Below, one piece after another: positions 23,404 through 32,308 of a stretch of 64,000 nucleotides of DNA. The number at the start of each line of letters is the position of its first letter. Within the stretch, counting starts at the first letter, position 1. The stretch comes from Emticicia sp965283955. Its GTDB lineage: Bacteria; Bacteroidota; Bacteroidia; Cytophagales; Spirosomataceae. The position numbers were made by a program, and so were the translations under genes. The stretch is taken from assembly GCA_965283955.1 (NCBI GenBank), contig CBDIQW010000001.1, positions 3,348,001-3,412,000 of the forward strand. Reading direction: 5' to 3'. The notes below the pieces were generated by a model. It did no database searches, was not told the origin of the DNA, and saw only the letters and a list, made by a program, of their open reading frames with translations.

Positions 23404-24480
23404 TTATTGAAATGAAGATTTATCATTCAAGATTTTATTTATTCCTCCAGTCAGATTCAAAAGATTGTCGTAGCCATATTGCTCTTGAAGAATTTTTATA
23501 GCTTTCTGACTTCGAATACCACTTTGGCAATGCACAACTACCGTTTTATCTCGACTAATTTTTGGTAAATGCTTTTCAAGTTCTGATAAAGGCATCAATT
23601 CTCCGCCAATGTTTTGGGCTTCGTATTCGTGCTTTTCTCGGACATCAATTAGTTGGTAATCGCCCAGGGAATTTAATCTTTCAAACGTTATATCATTTGC
23701 TGATTTTAAACCACAAAACGCTTCATAATCAATTAGTTGAGTAATTTTTGGAGTGTCGGGCATTTTAGGAATTTTAATAATTCTGCTTTGCATTGAAAGC
23801 GTATCCAGTACTAATAATTTCCCCGAAAGAGGTTCGCCTATATTTGTAATTACTTTGATAGCTTCAAGTGCTTGCATTGAACCAATAATTCCTGGCAAAA
23901 CTCCCAAAACACCCGCTTCGGCACAGTTTGGGGCTTGTTCGGGCGGTGGTGGAGTCGGAAATAAATCTCGGTATGTAGCTGAGTTTTGATGATTGAAAAC
24001 CGCTACTTGTCCTTCAAAACGATGAATAGCTCCATAAACAAAAGGTTTATTGAGCATTACACAAGCATCATTTACTAAATATCGAGTCGGGAAATTATCT
24101 GTTCCATCAATCACAATATCATAATCTTTGATGATTTCTAAGGCATTGCTGGCACTTAATCGAGTTGGATATTGATTAAACGCAACCAAAGAATTTAGAG
24201 CAGTCAAACGTTTGACAGTTTCATGGATTTTATCTTGTCCAACTGCCGTTGAACTATATAAAATTTGTCTTTGAAGATTACTGATATCAACTTTGTCGTT
24301 TTCAACGATTCCAATCGTACCAACACCTGCCGCAGTTAAATACAACAAAACAGGACTACCGAGTCCACCGCAACCAATCACCAAAACCTTTGATTGTTTT
24401 AGTTTTTCTTGTCCTGCCAAGCCAAATTCTGGCATTAGCATTTGTCGATTATATCTTTCTAATTCTTCGGGCGTGAGCAT
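23404..24480 (-). CDS. moeB: MoeB/ThiF-family sulfur-carrier adenylyltransferase with rhodanese domain
   Basis: 358 residues, a two-domain fusion. Residues about 5-245 are the E1-like adenylyltransferase: nucleotide motif VLVIGCGGLGSP at 33-43, the NLQRQ motif and DGTDNFPTRYLVND. Residues about 262-355 are a rhodanese domain with the active-site loop HCQSGIRS (Cys near 318). Such fusions (MoeZ/MOCS3 type) adenylate and then sulfurylate the C-terminus of MoaD- or ThiS-like carrier proteins. With no moa or thi genes nearby, the carrier cannot be decided: molybdopterin, thiamine or thiouridylation are all possible. Confidence 0.88.
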   Translation of the reverse strand: MLTPEELERYNRQMLMPEFGLAGQEKLKQSKVLVIGCGGLGSPVLLYLTAAGVGTIGIVENDKVDISNLQRQILYSSTAVGQDKIHETVKRLTALNSLVAFNQYPTRLSASNALEIIKDYDIVIDGTDNFPTRYLVNDACVMLNKPFVYGAIHRFEGQVAVFNHQNSATYRDLFPTPPPPEQAPNCAEAGVLGVLPGIIGSMQALEAIKVITNIGEPLSGKLLVLDTLSMQSRIIKIPKMPDTPKITQLIDYEAFCGLKSANDITFERLNSLGDYQLIDVREKHEYEAQNIGGELMPLSELEKHLPKISRDKTVVVHCQSGIRSQKAIKILQEQYGYDNLLNLTGGINKILNDKSSFQ

Positions 24481-24677
24481 AATATTTCAGGAACAATAAA
24501 GAAGTGATTTCTTAAAATATGTTAAATAATTACGTTGAAAGCAAACAATAAATGGTTTTACACCGTAAATACGTAATTATTGCGTAGTTTTTTAATATAA
24601 ATACTAATTTTTAGACTAAAAGTACGTTTATTTGTTATTTATAAAAAGTCAATTAAAAATAAGTATCTCAATAAAAA

Positions 24678-25429
24678 ATGAAAAGAACATTTATTGCTTT
24701 CGCAACTGCTATTCTACTATCACAATTTTCGTTTGCACAAAGCACAAAAACACCAGCTCCGAAAGCCAAAGCACCTGCTGCAAAACCTACCACCACAACA
24801 AAAACAGTTGTAGTTGCCCCTCAAACCTCCGATGGAATGAAAAACGGTGTTGATTCGATTAGCTACGCTATCGGAATGAATATCGCTGGTAATTTAAAAC
24901 AACAAAATCTGAAAGTTAATTCAGCAATGATGGCAAAAGCCATTGAGCAAATATTGAATGGGCAAACAACTTGGATGGACCCAAATGCTGCCAATGCTTA
25001 TATTCAAGGGTATTTTCAGAATGAATCAATGAAAAAAGGTGCAGCAAATAAAGCAGTTGGAGATAAGTTTTTGGCTGAAAACAAAACCAAAGCGGGTGTT
25101 GTTACTTTGCCGAGTGGCTTGCAATATTCAATCATGAAAGAGGGGAATGGAGCAAAACCAGCTTCTTCGGATAAAGTAAAAGTACATTATCACGGAACTT
25201 TGATTGATGGAAGCGTTTTTGATAGCTCGGTAGAGCGTGGACAACCAGCCGAATTTGGCGTAACTCAAGTAATTCAAGGTTGGGTAGAAGCTCTTCAGTT
25301 AATGCCAGTTGGTTCAAAATGGAAATTGTTTATTCCTTCAAATTTGGCTTATAATCACAAGGTCCACCAAGCATCGGCCCGAATCAGGTTTTGATTTTTG
25401 AAGTAGAATTGCTTGATATTGTTAAATAA
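24678..25429 (+). CDS. FKBP-type peptidyl-prolyl cis-trans isomerase, exported, apparent frameshift
   Basis: Signal peptide at about 1-20 (cut after SFA-Q), a Lys/Ala/Pro/Thr-rich linker (22-50), an FKBP N-terminal dimerisation domain (about 52-135, DSISYAIGMNIAGNLKQQ), then the FKBP catalytic domain (KVHYHGTLIDGSVFDSS and VIQGWVEALQLMPVGSKWKL). The frame ends prematurely at 25394, but from about 25366 another frame gives PSIGPNQVLIFEVELLDIVK and a stop at 25427, the standard family C-terminus. The break lies at about 25352-25358, where the family has AYGxxG; it is not a homopolymer. It resembles FkpA/Mip proteins that assist folding of envelope proteins. Confidence 0.87.
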
Positions 25430-25443
25430 ATTAAAAAATTAAA

Positions 25444-25465
25444 CTCCCCTTTAGGGGCTGGGGGT
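25444..25465. repeat. Small palindromic repeat, copy 2
   Basis: Reverse complement of the repeat at 10773-10795 (ctcccctttaggggctgggg), between the FKBP gene and the protease gene. Confidence 0.6.
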
Positions 25466-25481
25466 GGTCATGTTACAAATT

Positions 25482-27548
25482 ATGAAAAGAATCATCGTTC
25501 TACTAACCTTAACTGGTCTTTTTGGTTGCTTTGAAAATAAAGCCCAAAATTCGTCGTCGCCAACGTATGGTTACAACGATTTGAAACCAACTCGCACGCA
25601 AGAGCAAGTTGAGCAGTTTGCAACCCAGTTTTTGAGCTATCATCACTACCAAAAGTTTAAGCTCGATGATGATTTTTCGGCAAAAGTTTGGGATAATTTT
25701 TTGAAAGATGTTGATGGTGGACATTCATACTTTCTTGAAAGTGACATCAAATCTTTTGAAAAATACCGTGATGGCATTGATGAAGATTTATTGGAAGGAG
25801 ATTTAACCGCTCCGTTCGAGGTTTTCAATCTTTACCGCAAACGCTACAAAGAACGTCACGAGTTTATTATGGCTTTGCTTGACAAACCATTTGATTTTAC
25901 GGCAGACGAAAGCTATGAAACTGACCGTGAAAAAACTCCTTGGGCAAAATCAACGGCTGAGTTGGATGATGTTTGGCGTAAGATTGTAAAAAGTCAAGTG
26001 CTTGACTTAAAATTAAGTGGAAGCAAAGATTCTGCAACAATTGCAACCCTTAAAGACCGCTACAAGCGTTGGGAAGGTCGTATTGCTAAATGGAGAGCTG
26101 ATGACGTGTTTCAATCGTTTATGAATGCTTTTTCTGAAACTATTGACCCTCACACAAATTACATGATCCCGAGTACGGCCGCTCAATTCAATATCGAAAT
26201 GAGCCAGTCGGTAGAAGGAATTGGTGCTTCGTTGAGAAACGAAGGCGATTATGTAATGATTGCCGAGATTATTCCTGGAGGACCATTATTTAAAAGTGGA
26301 CAAGCAACCAAAAATGATAGAATTGTGGCCGTAGCTCAAGGCGAAAATGGTACATGGCAAGATATTGTAGGTTGGCTAACAGATGATGCTGTAAAGCTAA
26401 TCAGAGGCACAAAAGGAACAGTTGTACGTGTAAGACTCTTACCGGGTGATGCTCCTGCTGGTTCACCAACAAAAGAGCTACGTTTGGTTCGTGAAAAAGT
26501 AAAACTCGAAGAAGCAGTTGCTAAAGGTGAAGTTGTACCGATGAAAAAAGATGGTAAAGACTATAAACTGGGTGTAATTGATATTCCGATGTTCTACCGT
26601 GATTTTGAAGATGCTCGTCGTGGCGGTGATTTTCAGAGTACAACCAAAGATGTTAAGCGTTTCTTGAATGACTTTAAAGCTAAAGGTGTTGATGGCGTAG
26701 TGATAGACCTTCGTAATAACGGTGGTGGTTCACTCACGGAAGCCATTAATCTTACAGGTTTATTTATCACAAAAGGCCCTGTTGTCCAACGCCGTGATAA
26801 TAATGGAAGTGTTGACGTAGAAAGTGATACCGACCCTGAATTGGTTTATAATGGCCCATTAGTTATTCTTCAAAATCGTTTTAGTGCTTCAGCATCAGAG
26901 ATTTTTGCGGGAGCTATTCAAGATTATAAGCGTGGAGTGATTGTTGGTGAACAATCTTTTGGAAAAGGAACCGTGCAACAATTAGTTGATTTAGACCAGT
27001 TCTTGCTTGCCCCTCGTACGGCATCTACTGATAAAAAACCAGCAGTAGGTTTCGATCAAAAAGAAAGATACGGACAATTGAAATTGACGACTGAGAAGTT
27101 TTATCGCATCACAGGAAATAGCACTCAACGCAAAGGTGTTTCGGCGGATATTTTATTGCCAACACCTTTCGATCCAGAGGAAATGGGAGAAAGTTCTCAA
27201 CCAAGTGCATTGCCGTATGACCAAGTGAAAACGTCTGATTACGAAAAGACAACGATTATCAACGAGAAAGTACTTGCTAAATTGCAAGAAAAATACCAAG
27301 CTCGTTTGAAATCAGACCAAGAATTGAAGCAATTAACCGATGATTTGGCCGAGTATCGTAAGATAAAAGATATTACTGTTATTTCGCTGAATGAAGCTAA
27401 ACGCAAGCAAGAGCGTGATGAAAACGAAAAACGCAGAAAAGCTGTAAATAAATTAAGCTCTGGCGAAAAAGATGAAAAAGAAAAAGATATTATCTTGACC
27501 GAAAGTGAGCGTATTCTCTGCGATTTAATTTCATCATCACAGAAATAA
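25482..27548 (+). CDS. prc: Tail-specific (C-terminal processing) protease, Prc family lipoprotein
   Basis: 688 residues from the ATG at 25482, giving MKRIIVLLTLTGLFGC with a lipobox (LFGC, Cys 16), so probably an envelope lipoprotein. An N-terminal Prc-type helical domain is followed by a PDZ domain (about 230-330, GIGASLRNEGDYVMIAEIIP) and the peptidase S41 core. The catalytic serine lies in NRFSASASEIFAGA and the lysine in GEQSFGKGTVQQ. A coiled, highly charged C-terminus follows (about 590-688). It cleaves proteins at their C-terminal tails in the periplasm. It sits just downstream of an FKBP chaperone gene, consistent with envelope protein quality control. Confidence 0.93.
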   Translation: MKRIIVLLTLTGLFGCFENKAQNSSSPTYGYNDLKPTRTQEQVEQFATQFLSYHHYQKFKLDDDFSAKVWDNFLKDVDGGHSYFLESDIKSFEKYRDGIDEDLLEGDLTAPFEVFNLYRKRYKERHEFIMALLDKPFDFTADESYETDREKTPWAKSTAELDDVWRKIVKSQVLDLKLSGSKDSATIATLKDRYKRWEGRIAKWRADDVFQSFMNAFSETIDPHTNYMIPSTAAQFNIEMSQSVEGIGASLRNEGDYVMIAEIIPGGPLFKSGQATKNDRIVAVAQGENGTWQDIVGWLTDDAVKLIRGTKGTVVRVRLLPGDAPAGSPTKELRLVREKVKLEEAVAKGEVVPMKKDGKDYKLGVIDIPMFYRDFEDARRGGDFQSTTKDVKRFLNDFKAKGVDGVVIDLRNNGGGSLTEAINLTGLFITKGPVVQRRDNNGSVDVESDTDPELVYNGPLVILQNRFSASASEIFAGAIQDYKRGVIVGEQSFGKGTVQQLVDLDQFLLAPRTASTDKKPAVGFDQKERYGQLKLTTEKFYRITGNSTQRKGVSADILLPTPFDPEEMGESSQPSALPYDQVKTSDYEKTTIINEKVLAKLQEKYQARLKSDQELKQLTDDLAEYRKIKDITVISLNEAKRKQERDENEKRRKAVNKLSSGEKDEKEKDIILTESERILCDLISSSQK

Positions 27549-27569
27549 TAATCAACTATTTTTTATAAA

Positions 27570-27606
27570 GAAACCCCCAGATGAGCTAATCAACTGGGGG
27601 TTTCTT
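27570..27606 (+). terminator. Terminator after prc
   Basis: 10-bp stem aaacccccag/ctgggggttt with a 13-nt loop, then a T-rich tail. Confidence 0.88.
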
Positions 27607-27623
27607 ATTTTTTTAAGGTTAAA

Positions 27624-27655
27624 TTGTTTTCTTTTATTGGTATTTCATAACTTTG
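27624..27655 (+). promoter_or_regulatory. Promoter of the amylase-superfamily gene
   Basis: TTG at 27624-27626, 21-bp spacer, TAACTTTG at 27648-27655; the gene starts 24 bases further on. Confidence 0.55.
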
Positions 27656-27678
27656 TATATAACCTATGATGAAATTCG

Positions 27679-29688
27679 ATGACAACTGATACTTATACAC
27701 AAACGTCGATGTTTGACTTGTGGCGTCAGAATCATTATTTATACAAAGATAAATATACTTCGCACCAGACGTCGTACATCGAGAATCTGTTGCCCGAAAT
27801 TGCCGTTCAGCTAAATGTTTATGATATTATAGACATTCTTCAACGTCGATTTGGCAATGATATTATTCAAAGGGCATTAGACCCCAGTCGAGGTATCGAA
27901 AGCCCCGTAAGCTGTCACCAAGATAGCCAATGGCTGAAAAAATCGAATATGGTGGGCATTAATGTCCGTACCATTAACAACTTTTTTAATGTCGTCAAAT
28001 ACGCACTCACGATTCCAAAATCACAAGATTCGATACATTTATTGCCTATTTGGGAGCCAGGTGTAGTTGGCAGCCTCTATGGCATGACAACTTTCAATAT
28101 CAACCCTGAGTTTTACAGTCAAGAGTTGGCTACTGCTATTCCGTCGCTTGATTCGGTCGAGAAACAACTTAAATTCGTGGTGAATATCTTGCACGCAATG
28201 GGAAAAAGCGTAGGTATGGACGTGATTCCACATACCGACCGTTTTTCGGAAATGGTCATTGCATACCCTCGCTTTTTCGAGTGGGTACGTCGAGTTGGAG
28301 GAAGAATTACGAGCAATTCAGAAACAATTTATAGAGAAGTCGAAGAAATTATTTGGCATTATTTAGTGCGTAATGGTACAGCCAACGGAACACCGATTTC
28401 TTATTCAAAAAATACTTTGTTTTCGCCCGAAATTCCAATTTTGAGTGATGAACAACGATTGGAAATAATATTCGGCCATAAAAATGATTTTCAAGGCCGA
28501 CTTCGCCGCCGAATTGAGTTAATGCACGAACTAATTTATCAAGGCTACGAAACACTTCCGATGACCATGGCACCGCCGTATCGTGGGCTACACATCAATC
28601 CCGAAGAGTTTGTGATTGATGAAAACGGAAACCGTTGGTACACTTATGAATTTGATGAGCCACAGGCAATGTCGAGGGTTTTTGGCCCTTTGGCACGCTA
28701 TAAGTTTTTTCACTCAAAAGATGATAATGCAAATTGGGTGTTAGATTTTGAGAACCCCAATAAATATGCGTGGGAGTATTTCTGTCAGAAAGTGTATGAA
28801 TGTCAGAAGGCGTATAATTTAGATTTCATGCGGGGCGATATGGCTCACGTACAACCTCGACCAGATGGCGTACCACAAAAACCCGATGAATATTATGATC
28901 CGCTGATGGCCGTAAAGCATTATGTGCAGAAACAAGGCGTAAAGCATTTTGCATTTTTTGCCGAAACTTTTTTAGTTGACCCTGATTTTATGGGTTATGG
29001 CGATGAAAATGACCACTTGGAGGCGATTGATGCCGACTCAACGCTCGGAGATTTACAGTCTTCGGTGGTTGGTTCTGCTGAATTTATGCAGAAATTTGTG
29101 AAGTACAATCAATTGCTTCGGACTCGAAAATTCGCACCAAATTTTACGGTTATGACAGCTGATAAAGATGACCCTCGTTTTGATGAGTTTTATCGAACTG
29201 CCAATTATCTCCGTTTGTTTGTTTCGCTGTTTTTGACTGATATGCCAAGTTATGTAGGTCTGGGCTTTGAAACACGCAATATGCACCTTGAAAGAGGCAA
29301 AAATGAAGAATATACGAAGCTATACGTTTTTGCGATACGAGATGACAATGACCGAGATAAAGTAACTCACGGGCCATTTATTTGGGGTAAAAATCATTAC
29401 CAGTTTCATTTGTTTCAGCAAATGCACCAACTGGCCGAAAACATATGGGAAGAAATCAAAGGTCGCTCTGTGAAATGGCTTTTAGAACCAACCGAAGAGC
29501 AAAAATTGATGATTTGGACGCTTCAAGATAATCCGAAATACGTTTTTGTGGTAAACTTCGATCCATATAATGGAATTGACGAAAATCTTGTCAGAGAAAA
29601 GACCTTCAATCATCCACTCAACCAAATCTTTACGACTGGGTATTATAGCGAGCAACATGAGTGTAGGGTTTATCGTTTGGACGATTGA
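27679..29688 (+). CDS. Alpha-amylase-superfamily (GH13-like) protein
   Basis: 669 residues, no signal peptide, so cytoplasmic. GH13-like landmarks appear in order: GSLYGMTTFNINPEFYS (131-147), MDVIPHTDR (180-188, like region I), LDFMRGDMAH (381-390, candidate nucleophile D387) and FFAETF (426-431, candidate acid/base E429). The family TIM barrel is therefore likely, but the sequence is far from characterised amylases, branching enzymes or phosphorylases, and the substrate is unknown. It has its own promoter and the terminator at 29711 just downstream. Confidence 0.65.
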   Translation: MTTDTYTQTSMFDLWRQNHYLYKDKYTSHQTSYIENLLPEIAVQLNVYDIIDILQRRFGNDIIQRALDPSRGIESPVSCHQDSQWLKKSNMVGINVRTINNFFNVVKYALTIPKSQDSIHLLPIWEPGVVGSLYGMTTFNINPEFYSQELATAIPSLDSVEKQLKFVVNILHAMGKSVGMDVIPHTDRFSEMVIAYPRFFEWVRRVGGRITSNSETIYREVEEIIWHYLVRNGTANGTPISYSKNTLFSPEIPILSDEQRLEIIFGHKNDFQGRLRRRIELMHELIYQGYETLPMTMAPPYRGLHINPEEFVIDENGNRWYTYEFDEPQAMSRVFGPLARYKFFHSKDDNANWVLDFENPNKYAWEYFCQKVYECQKAYNLDFMRGDMAHVQPRPDGVPQKPDEYYDPLMAVKHYVQKQGVKHFAFFAETFLVDPDFMGYGDENDHLEAIDADSTLGDLQSSVVGSAEFMQKFVKYNQLLRTRKFAPNFTVMTADKDDPRFDEFYRTANYLRLFVSLFLTDMPSYVGLGFETRNMHLERGKNEEYTKLYVFAIRDDNDRDKVTHGPFIWGKNHYQFHLFQQMHQLAENIWEEIKGRSVKWLLEPTEEQKLMIWTLQDNPKYVFVVNFDPYNGIDENLVREKTFNHPLNQIFTTGYYSEQHECRVYRLDD

Positions 29689-29710
29689 TAGAATATTAAT
29701 AAATCACACA

Positions 29711-29746
29711 AAAGTCTCATGCCTACCCAATAGGTATGAGACTTTA
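29711..29746 (+). terminator. Terminator of the amylase-superfamily gene (copy 1 hairpin)
   Basis: 15-bp stem with one G-U pair and a 5-nt loop (cccaa), followed by a T-containing tail. Confidence 0.8.
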
Positions 29747-29810
29747 ATTATACTACGACCATGGATTTCGGAAAACTCAAAGATATTTCAGATGTAGATT
29801 TTACACTTCC
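29711..29810 (+). repeat. 100-bp direct repeat, copy 1 (terminator + 5' end of DUF72 gene)
   Basis: 97 of 100 bases match 30444-30543. It contains a 15-bp hairpin (aaagtctcatgccta...taggtatgagacttt, 29711-29745) that ends the upstream gene, then ATG and the first 17 codons of the DUF72 gene. After base 29810 the sequences diverge. This copy leaves a truncated 22-codon reading frame (29761-29829, MDFGKLKDISDVDFTLPLSY). Confidence 0.95.
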
Positions 29811-29836
29811 TTTGAGTTATACTCTCTAAAAAATAT

Positions 29837-30280
29837 ATGGAAGAAAAGTATTACGATTTTGAACGCCCCATTTCTGAAATTCGTTATAACTTCAAAAGTA
29901 TAAGTCAAGAAAAAGAAGTTTCTAAGCGAGTAATCTTTACCACTTCAGATTATCAAAACTTTTATAACTTAGCTTTGGTTGACGTTTTTGATGATGGCAG
30001 TGTCTCTGATATTTCAGAAACTCGAAATAAAGATATGGTAATGGTCTTGGCGACAGTTATCAAAATTATTGAAGAGTTTTTGGATAAATATCCAGATGTA
30101 TTTCTAATATTTCAGGGTAGCGATAAAAGACGGCAACGTCTATATCGGTTAATTATAAGTCGAGAAATGCCTAATATTGAAAAAAAGTTTATAGTTTTAG
30201 GTGGATTTGAAAACTCACAGCCTGAACACTTTCGACTTAACCAAGAATATGATTATTTCATTATTTCAAAAATAAGATGA
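29837..30280 (+). CDS. DUF6934-like small protein, first gene of an inserted pair
   Basis: 147 residues, soluble, no signal peptide. The pattern KRVIFTTSDYQNFYNLALVD, MVMVLATVIKIIEEFLDKYP, then SDKRRQRLYRLIISREM resembles the DUF6934 family of Cytophagales, whose function is not known; the family name is from memory and should be checked. Its stop overlaps the start of a 47-codon gene (ATGA). The pair lies between two copies of a 100-bp direct repeat. Two small overlapping genes of unknown role, with signs of insertion, fit a toxin-antitoxin-like cassette, but nothing in the sequence proves it. Confidence 0.7.
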   Translation: MEEKYYDFERPISEIRYNFKSISQEKEVSKRVIFTTSDYQNFYNLALVDVFDDGSVSDISETRNKDMVMVLATVIKIIEEFLDKYPDVFLIFQGSDKRRQRLYRLIISREMPNIEKKFIVLGGFENSQPEHFRLNQEYDYFIISKIR

Positions 30281-30420
30281 AAAACAAGCCAATATCTGCA
30301 ACACAAAGGACTGGTTATCAAGTAGTTGATGATAAGCTACGAGCGGCTAATTCATATTTAAAAACAATAGATATGGATAAATTGCATGAAACTGTGCGAC
30401 AAGGTAAAAAAGAAAAATAA
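30277..30420 (+). CDS. 47-residue protein, second gene of the inserted pair
   Basis: Starts at an ATG overlapping the upstream stop by four bases (ATGA), which supports translational coupling. The 47 residues (MKNKPISATQRTGYQVVDDK...) are basic at both ends with a short helical centre (RAANSYLKTIDMDKLHETVR). No family is recognised. Its position directly after the DUF6934-like gene and before the second 100-bp repeat suggests the two genes work and move together. Confidence 0.6.
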   Translation: MKNKPISATQRTGYQVVDDKLRAANSYLKTIDMDKLHETVRQGKKEK

Positions 30421-30443
30421 CTTCTTGAATTATTTTTTACTCT

Positions 30444-30479
30444 AAAGTCTCATGCCTACCCGATAGGCATGAGACTTTA
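30444..30479 (+). terminator. Terminator of the DUF6934-like pair (copy 2 hairpin)
   Basis: Perfect 15-bp stem (aaagtctcatgccta/taggcatgagacttt), 24 bases after the small gene's stop and just before the DUF72 start. Confidence 0.8.
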
Positions 30480-30543
30480 ATTATACTACGACTATGGATT
30501 TCGGAAAACTCAAAGATATTTCAGATGTAGATTTTACACTTCC
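30444..30543 (+). repeat. 100-bp direct repeat, copy 2 (intact DUF72 5' end)
   Basis: Second copy, differing from 29711-29810 at three positions (two in the hairpin, one just before the ATG). Here the hairpin stem is a perfect 15 bp with loop cccga, and the DUF72 reading frame continues intact. Confidence 0.95.
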
Positions 30544-31405
30544 GCCAGATAATCCATTAACTGCTCAGACTCTTGCGGCGGTATCTCCGAAACCTGCTCA
30601 TCCCGATTTATATTTTGGGCCACCGATTTGGGCGAATAAAAGTTGGTCGGGTAAGATTTACCCGTCAAATGCCAAAGACAAAGATTTTCTGCATTATTAT
30701 ACCCGTCAGTTCAACACCATCGAACTGAATGTAACGCATTACCAAATTCCGACTGAAGAAACGATTATTCGTTGGAAGGAATCGGCCGCTGATGGTTTTA
30801 AGTTTTGCCCGAAATTTCCGCAAGTCATTAGCCACGACCGCCAATTGATTGGAACAGAATTTCTTACCGAACAATTCTGTATGGCAGTTTTGGGCTTGGA
30901 AGAACATCTGGGAATGACATTTTTGCAACTTTCGCCCATGTTTGACCCTCGAAGGCTGAAAAGTTTAGAAAATTATCTAAAATCTTTACCGCCAAATTTT
31001 CCTGTTTCAGTTGAGTTTCGTCATTCTGATTGGTTTAAAGATGCCAAAGTCTGGGCAAATACCTGTGCAATGCTCACCGAAATGAATGTTGGAACGGTGA
31101 TTTCGGATGTAGCAGGCCGAAGAGATGTGCTTCACGCCACACTTACTACACCCAACCTTATGCTTCGGTTTGTAGGCAACGAGCTTCACCCGACCGATTA
31201 CACTCGTATCAATGCGTGGTGCGAGCGTATAAAAACTTGGCTTGATATGGGTTTAGAAAGTGCTTATGTTTTTGTGCATTGTGGCGATAACGAATTTGCT
31301 CCCGAACTCACAAAATATTGGATAGATAAGATTAATGCGAAAACAGGCCTAAATCTGCAAGAACCTAAAATAATTCCACAAGTTGTGCAGGGTAGTTTGT
31401 TCTGA
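30494..31405 (+). CDS. DUF72 domain-containing protein
   Basis: 303 residues of the DUF72 TIM-barrel-like family. Visible landmarks: FGPPIWANKSWSGKIYPSNA (about 41-60), the YYTRQFNTIELNVTHYQIP strand (about 68-86), FCPKFPQVISHDR, and VSVEFRHSDWF (about 171-181). The biochemical role of the family is unsettled. Its 5' end and upstream terminator are duplicated 733 bp upstream, so the gene appears to have been the target of an insertion that left it intact. Confidence 0.88.
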   Translation: MDFGKLKDISDVDFTLPPDNPLTAQTLAAVSPKPAHPDLYFGPPIWANKSWSGKIYPSNAKDKDFLHYYTRQFNTIELNVTHYQIPTEETIIRWKESAADGFKFCPKFPQVISHDRQLIGTEFLTEQFCMAVLGLEEHLGMTFLQLSPMFDPRRLKSLENYLKSLPPNFPVSVEFRHSDWFKDAKVWANTCAMLTEMNVGTVISDVAGRRDVLHATLTTPNLMLRFVGNELHPTDYTRINAWCERIKTWLDMGLESAYVFVHCGDNEFAPELTKYWIDKINAKTGLNLQEPKIIPQVVQGSLF

Positions 31406-31675
31406 AAAAAATGTTGCATTATATTGTTCAAGTCCATAAATTGCACGAAAATCCGTAAATGTATCCACTTAACAACAAAGATTTTTTTCCTGACAAATTT
31501 AGCGAACAAAATAAGCCCGACGTTTCGTTGGGTTTTATTTTTTAGCACGATTTTAAAAGATTGATAAGACTGACAGGATTAAAATTGGTCGTCTTAATTT
31601 TATGAAAATTAGTTTTAGAAGAATACGACAAAAAATACATTCATTCAATAATTTACTCATTCAAAATTGATTATA

Positions 31676-32257
31676 ATGCAAGCGATATTAGTTTACTGTG
31701 GAGCAAATCCTGGAACAAAACCTATTTATAAAGAAACTGCCGAGAAACTGGGCAAAGTTTTAGCTGAAAATAACATTCGTCTTATCTACGGAGGAGGAAG
31801 TGTTGGACTAATGGGAATTATAGCCGACTCGGTTTTGGCCAATAACGGACAAGTGACAGGTATTATTCCGCACTTTTTAGACCGTATGGAAGTTGGGTAC
31901 AAAAACTTGCCAGAAATGCACAAAGTAGAAACCATGCACGAGCGTAAGGCTCTGATGGAAAAACTCTGCGATGGCATCATAACGCTACCAGGTGGCTACG
32001 GAAGCATGGACGAACTTTTCGAGATTTTGTCATGGTCGCAGTTGGGGCTTCACCAAAAGCCAGTGGGTTTGCTTAATGTCAATGGTTTTTATGACTATCT
32101 GTTGAAGCAGTTAGATGTTATGGTTGAAGAAGGTTTCTTGAAAGCTGAAAATCGTGCATTGGTGCTTGTGGCTGATACCATTGAAGAAATAATGGAGAAA
32201 ATGTCGAGTTTTAAAGCATCGTATCACGAAAAATGGTTGAATAGAGAGCAGATTTAA
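31676..32257 (+). CDS. LOG-family protein (TIGR00730 Rossmann fold)
   Basis: 193 residues from the ATG at 31676; a TTG three codons upstream is less likely. It has IYGGGSVGLMG (about 37-47) and LPGGYGSMDELFE (about 103-115), the nucleotide-binding and catalytic PGGxGTxxE-type motif. Members are phosphoribohydrolases that act on nucleoside 5'-monophosphates, known for releasing free cytokinins in plants; the bacterial physiological role is uncertain. It is about 50 bp upstream of murF. Confidence 0.9.
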   Translation: MQAILVYCGANPGTKPIYKETAEKLGKVLAENNIRLIYGGGSVGLMGIIADSVLANNGQVTGIIPHFLDRMEVGYKNLPEMHKVETMHERKALMEKLCDGIITLPGGYGSMDELFEILSWSQLGLHQKPVGLLNVNGFYDYLLKQLDVMVEEGFLKAENRALVLVADTIEEIMEKMSSFKASYHEKWLNREQI

Positions 32258-32308
32258 GAAGGTAAATCGCTTTTAGTTTATCTTTGTGAAAACTTATTAT
32301 AGAAAACC

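Noticed and set aside
29761..29829. 22-codon frame as a small peptide gene
   Set aside because: It is the truncated duplicate of the DUF72 5' end; only the shared 17 codons are conserved.
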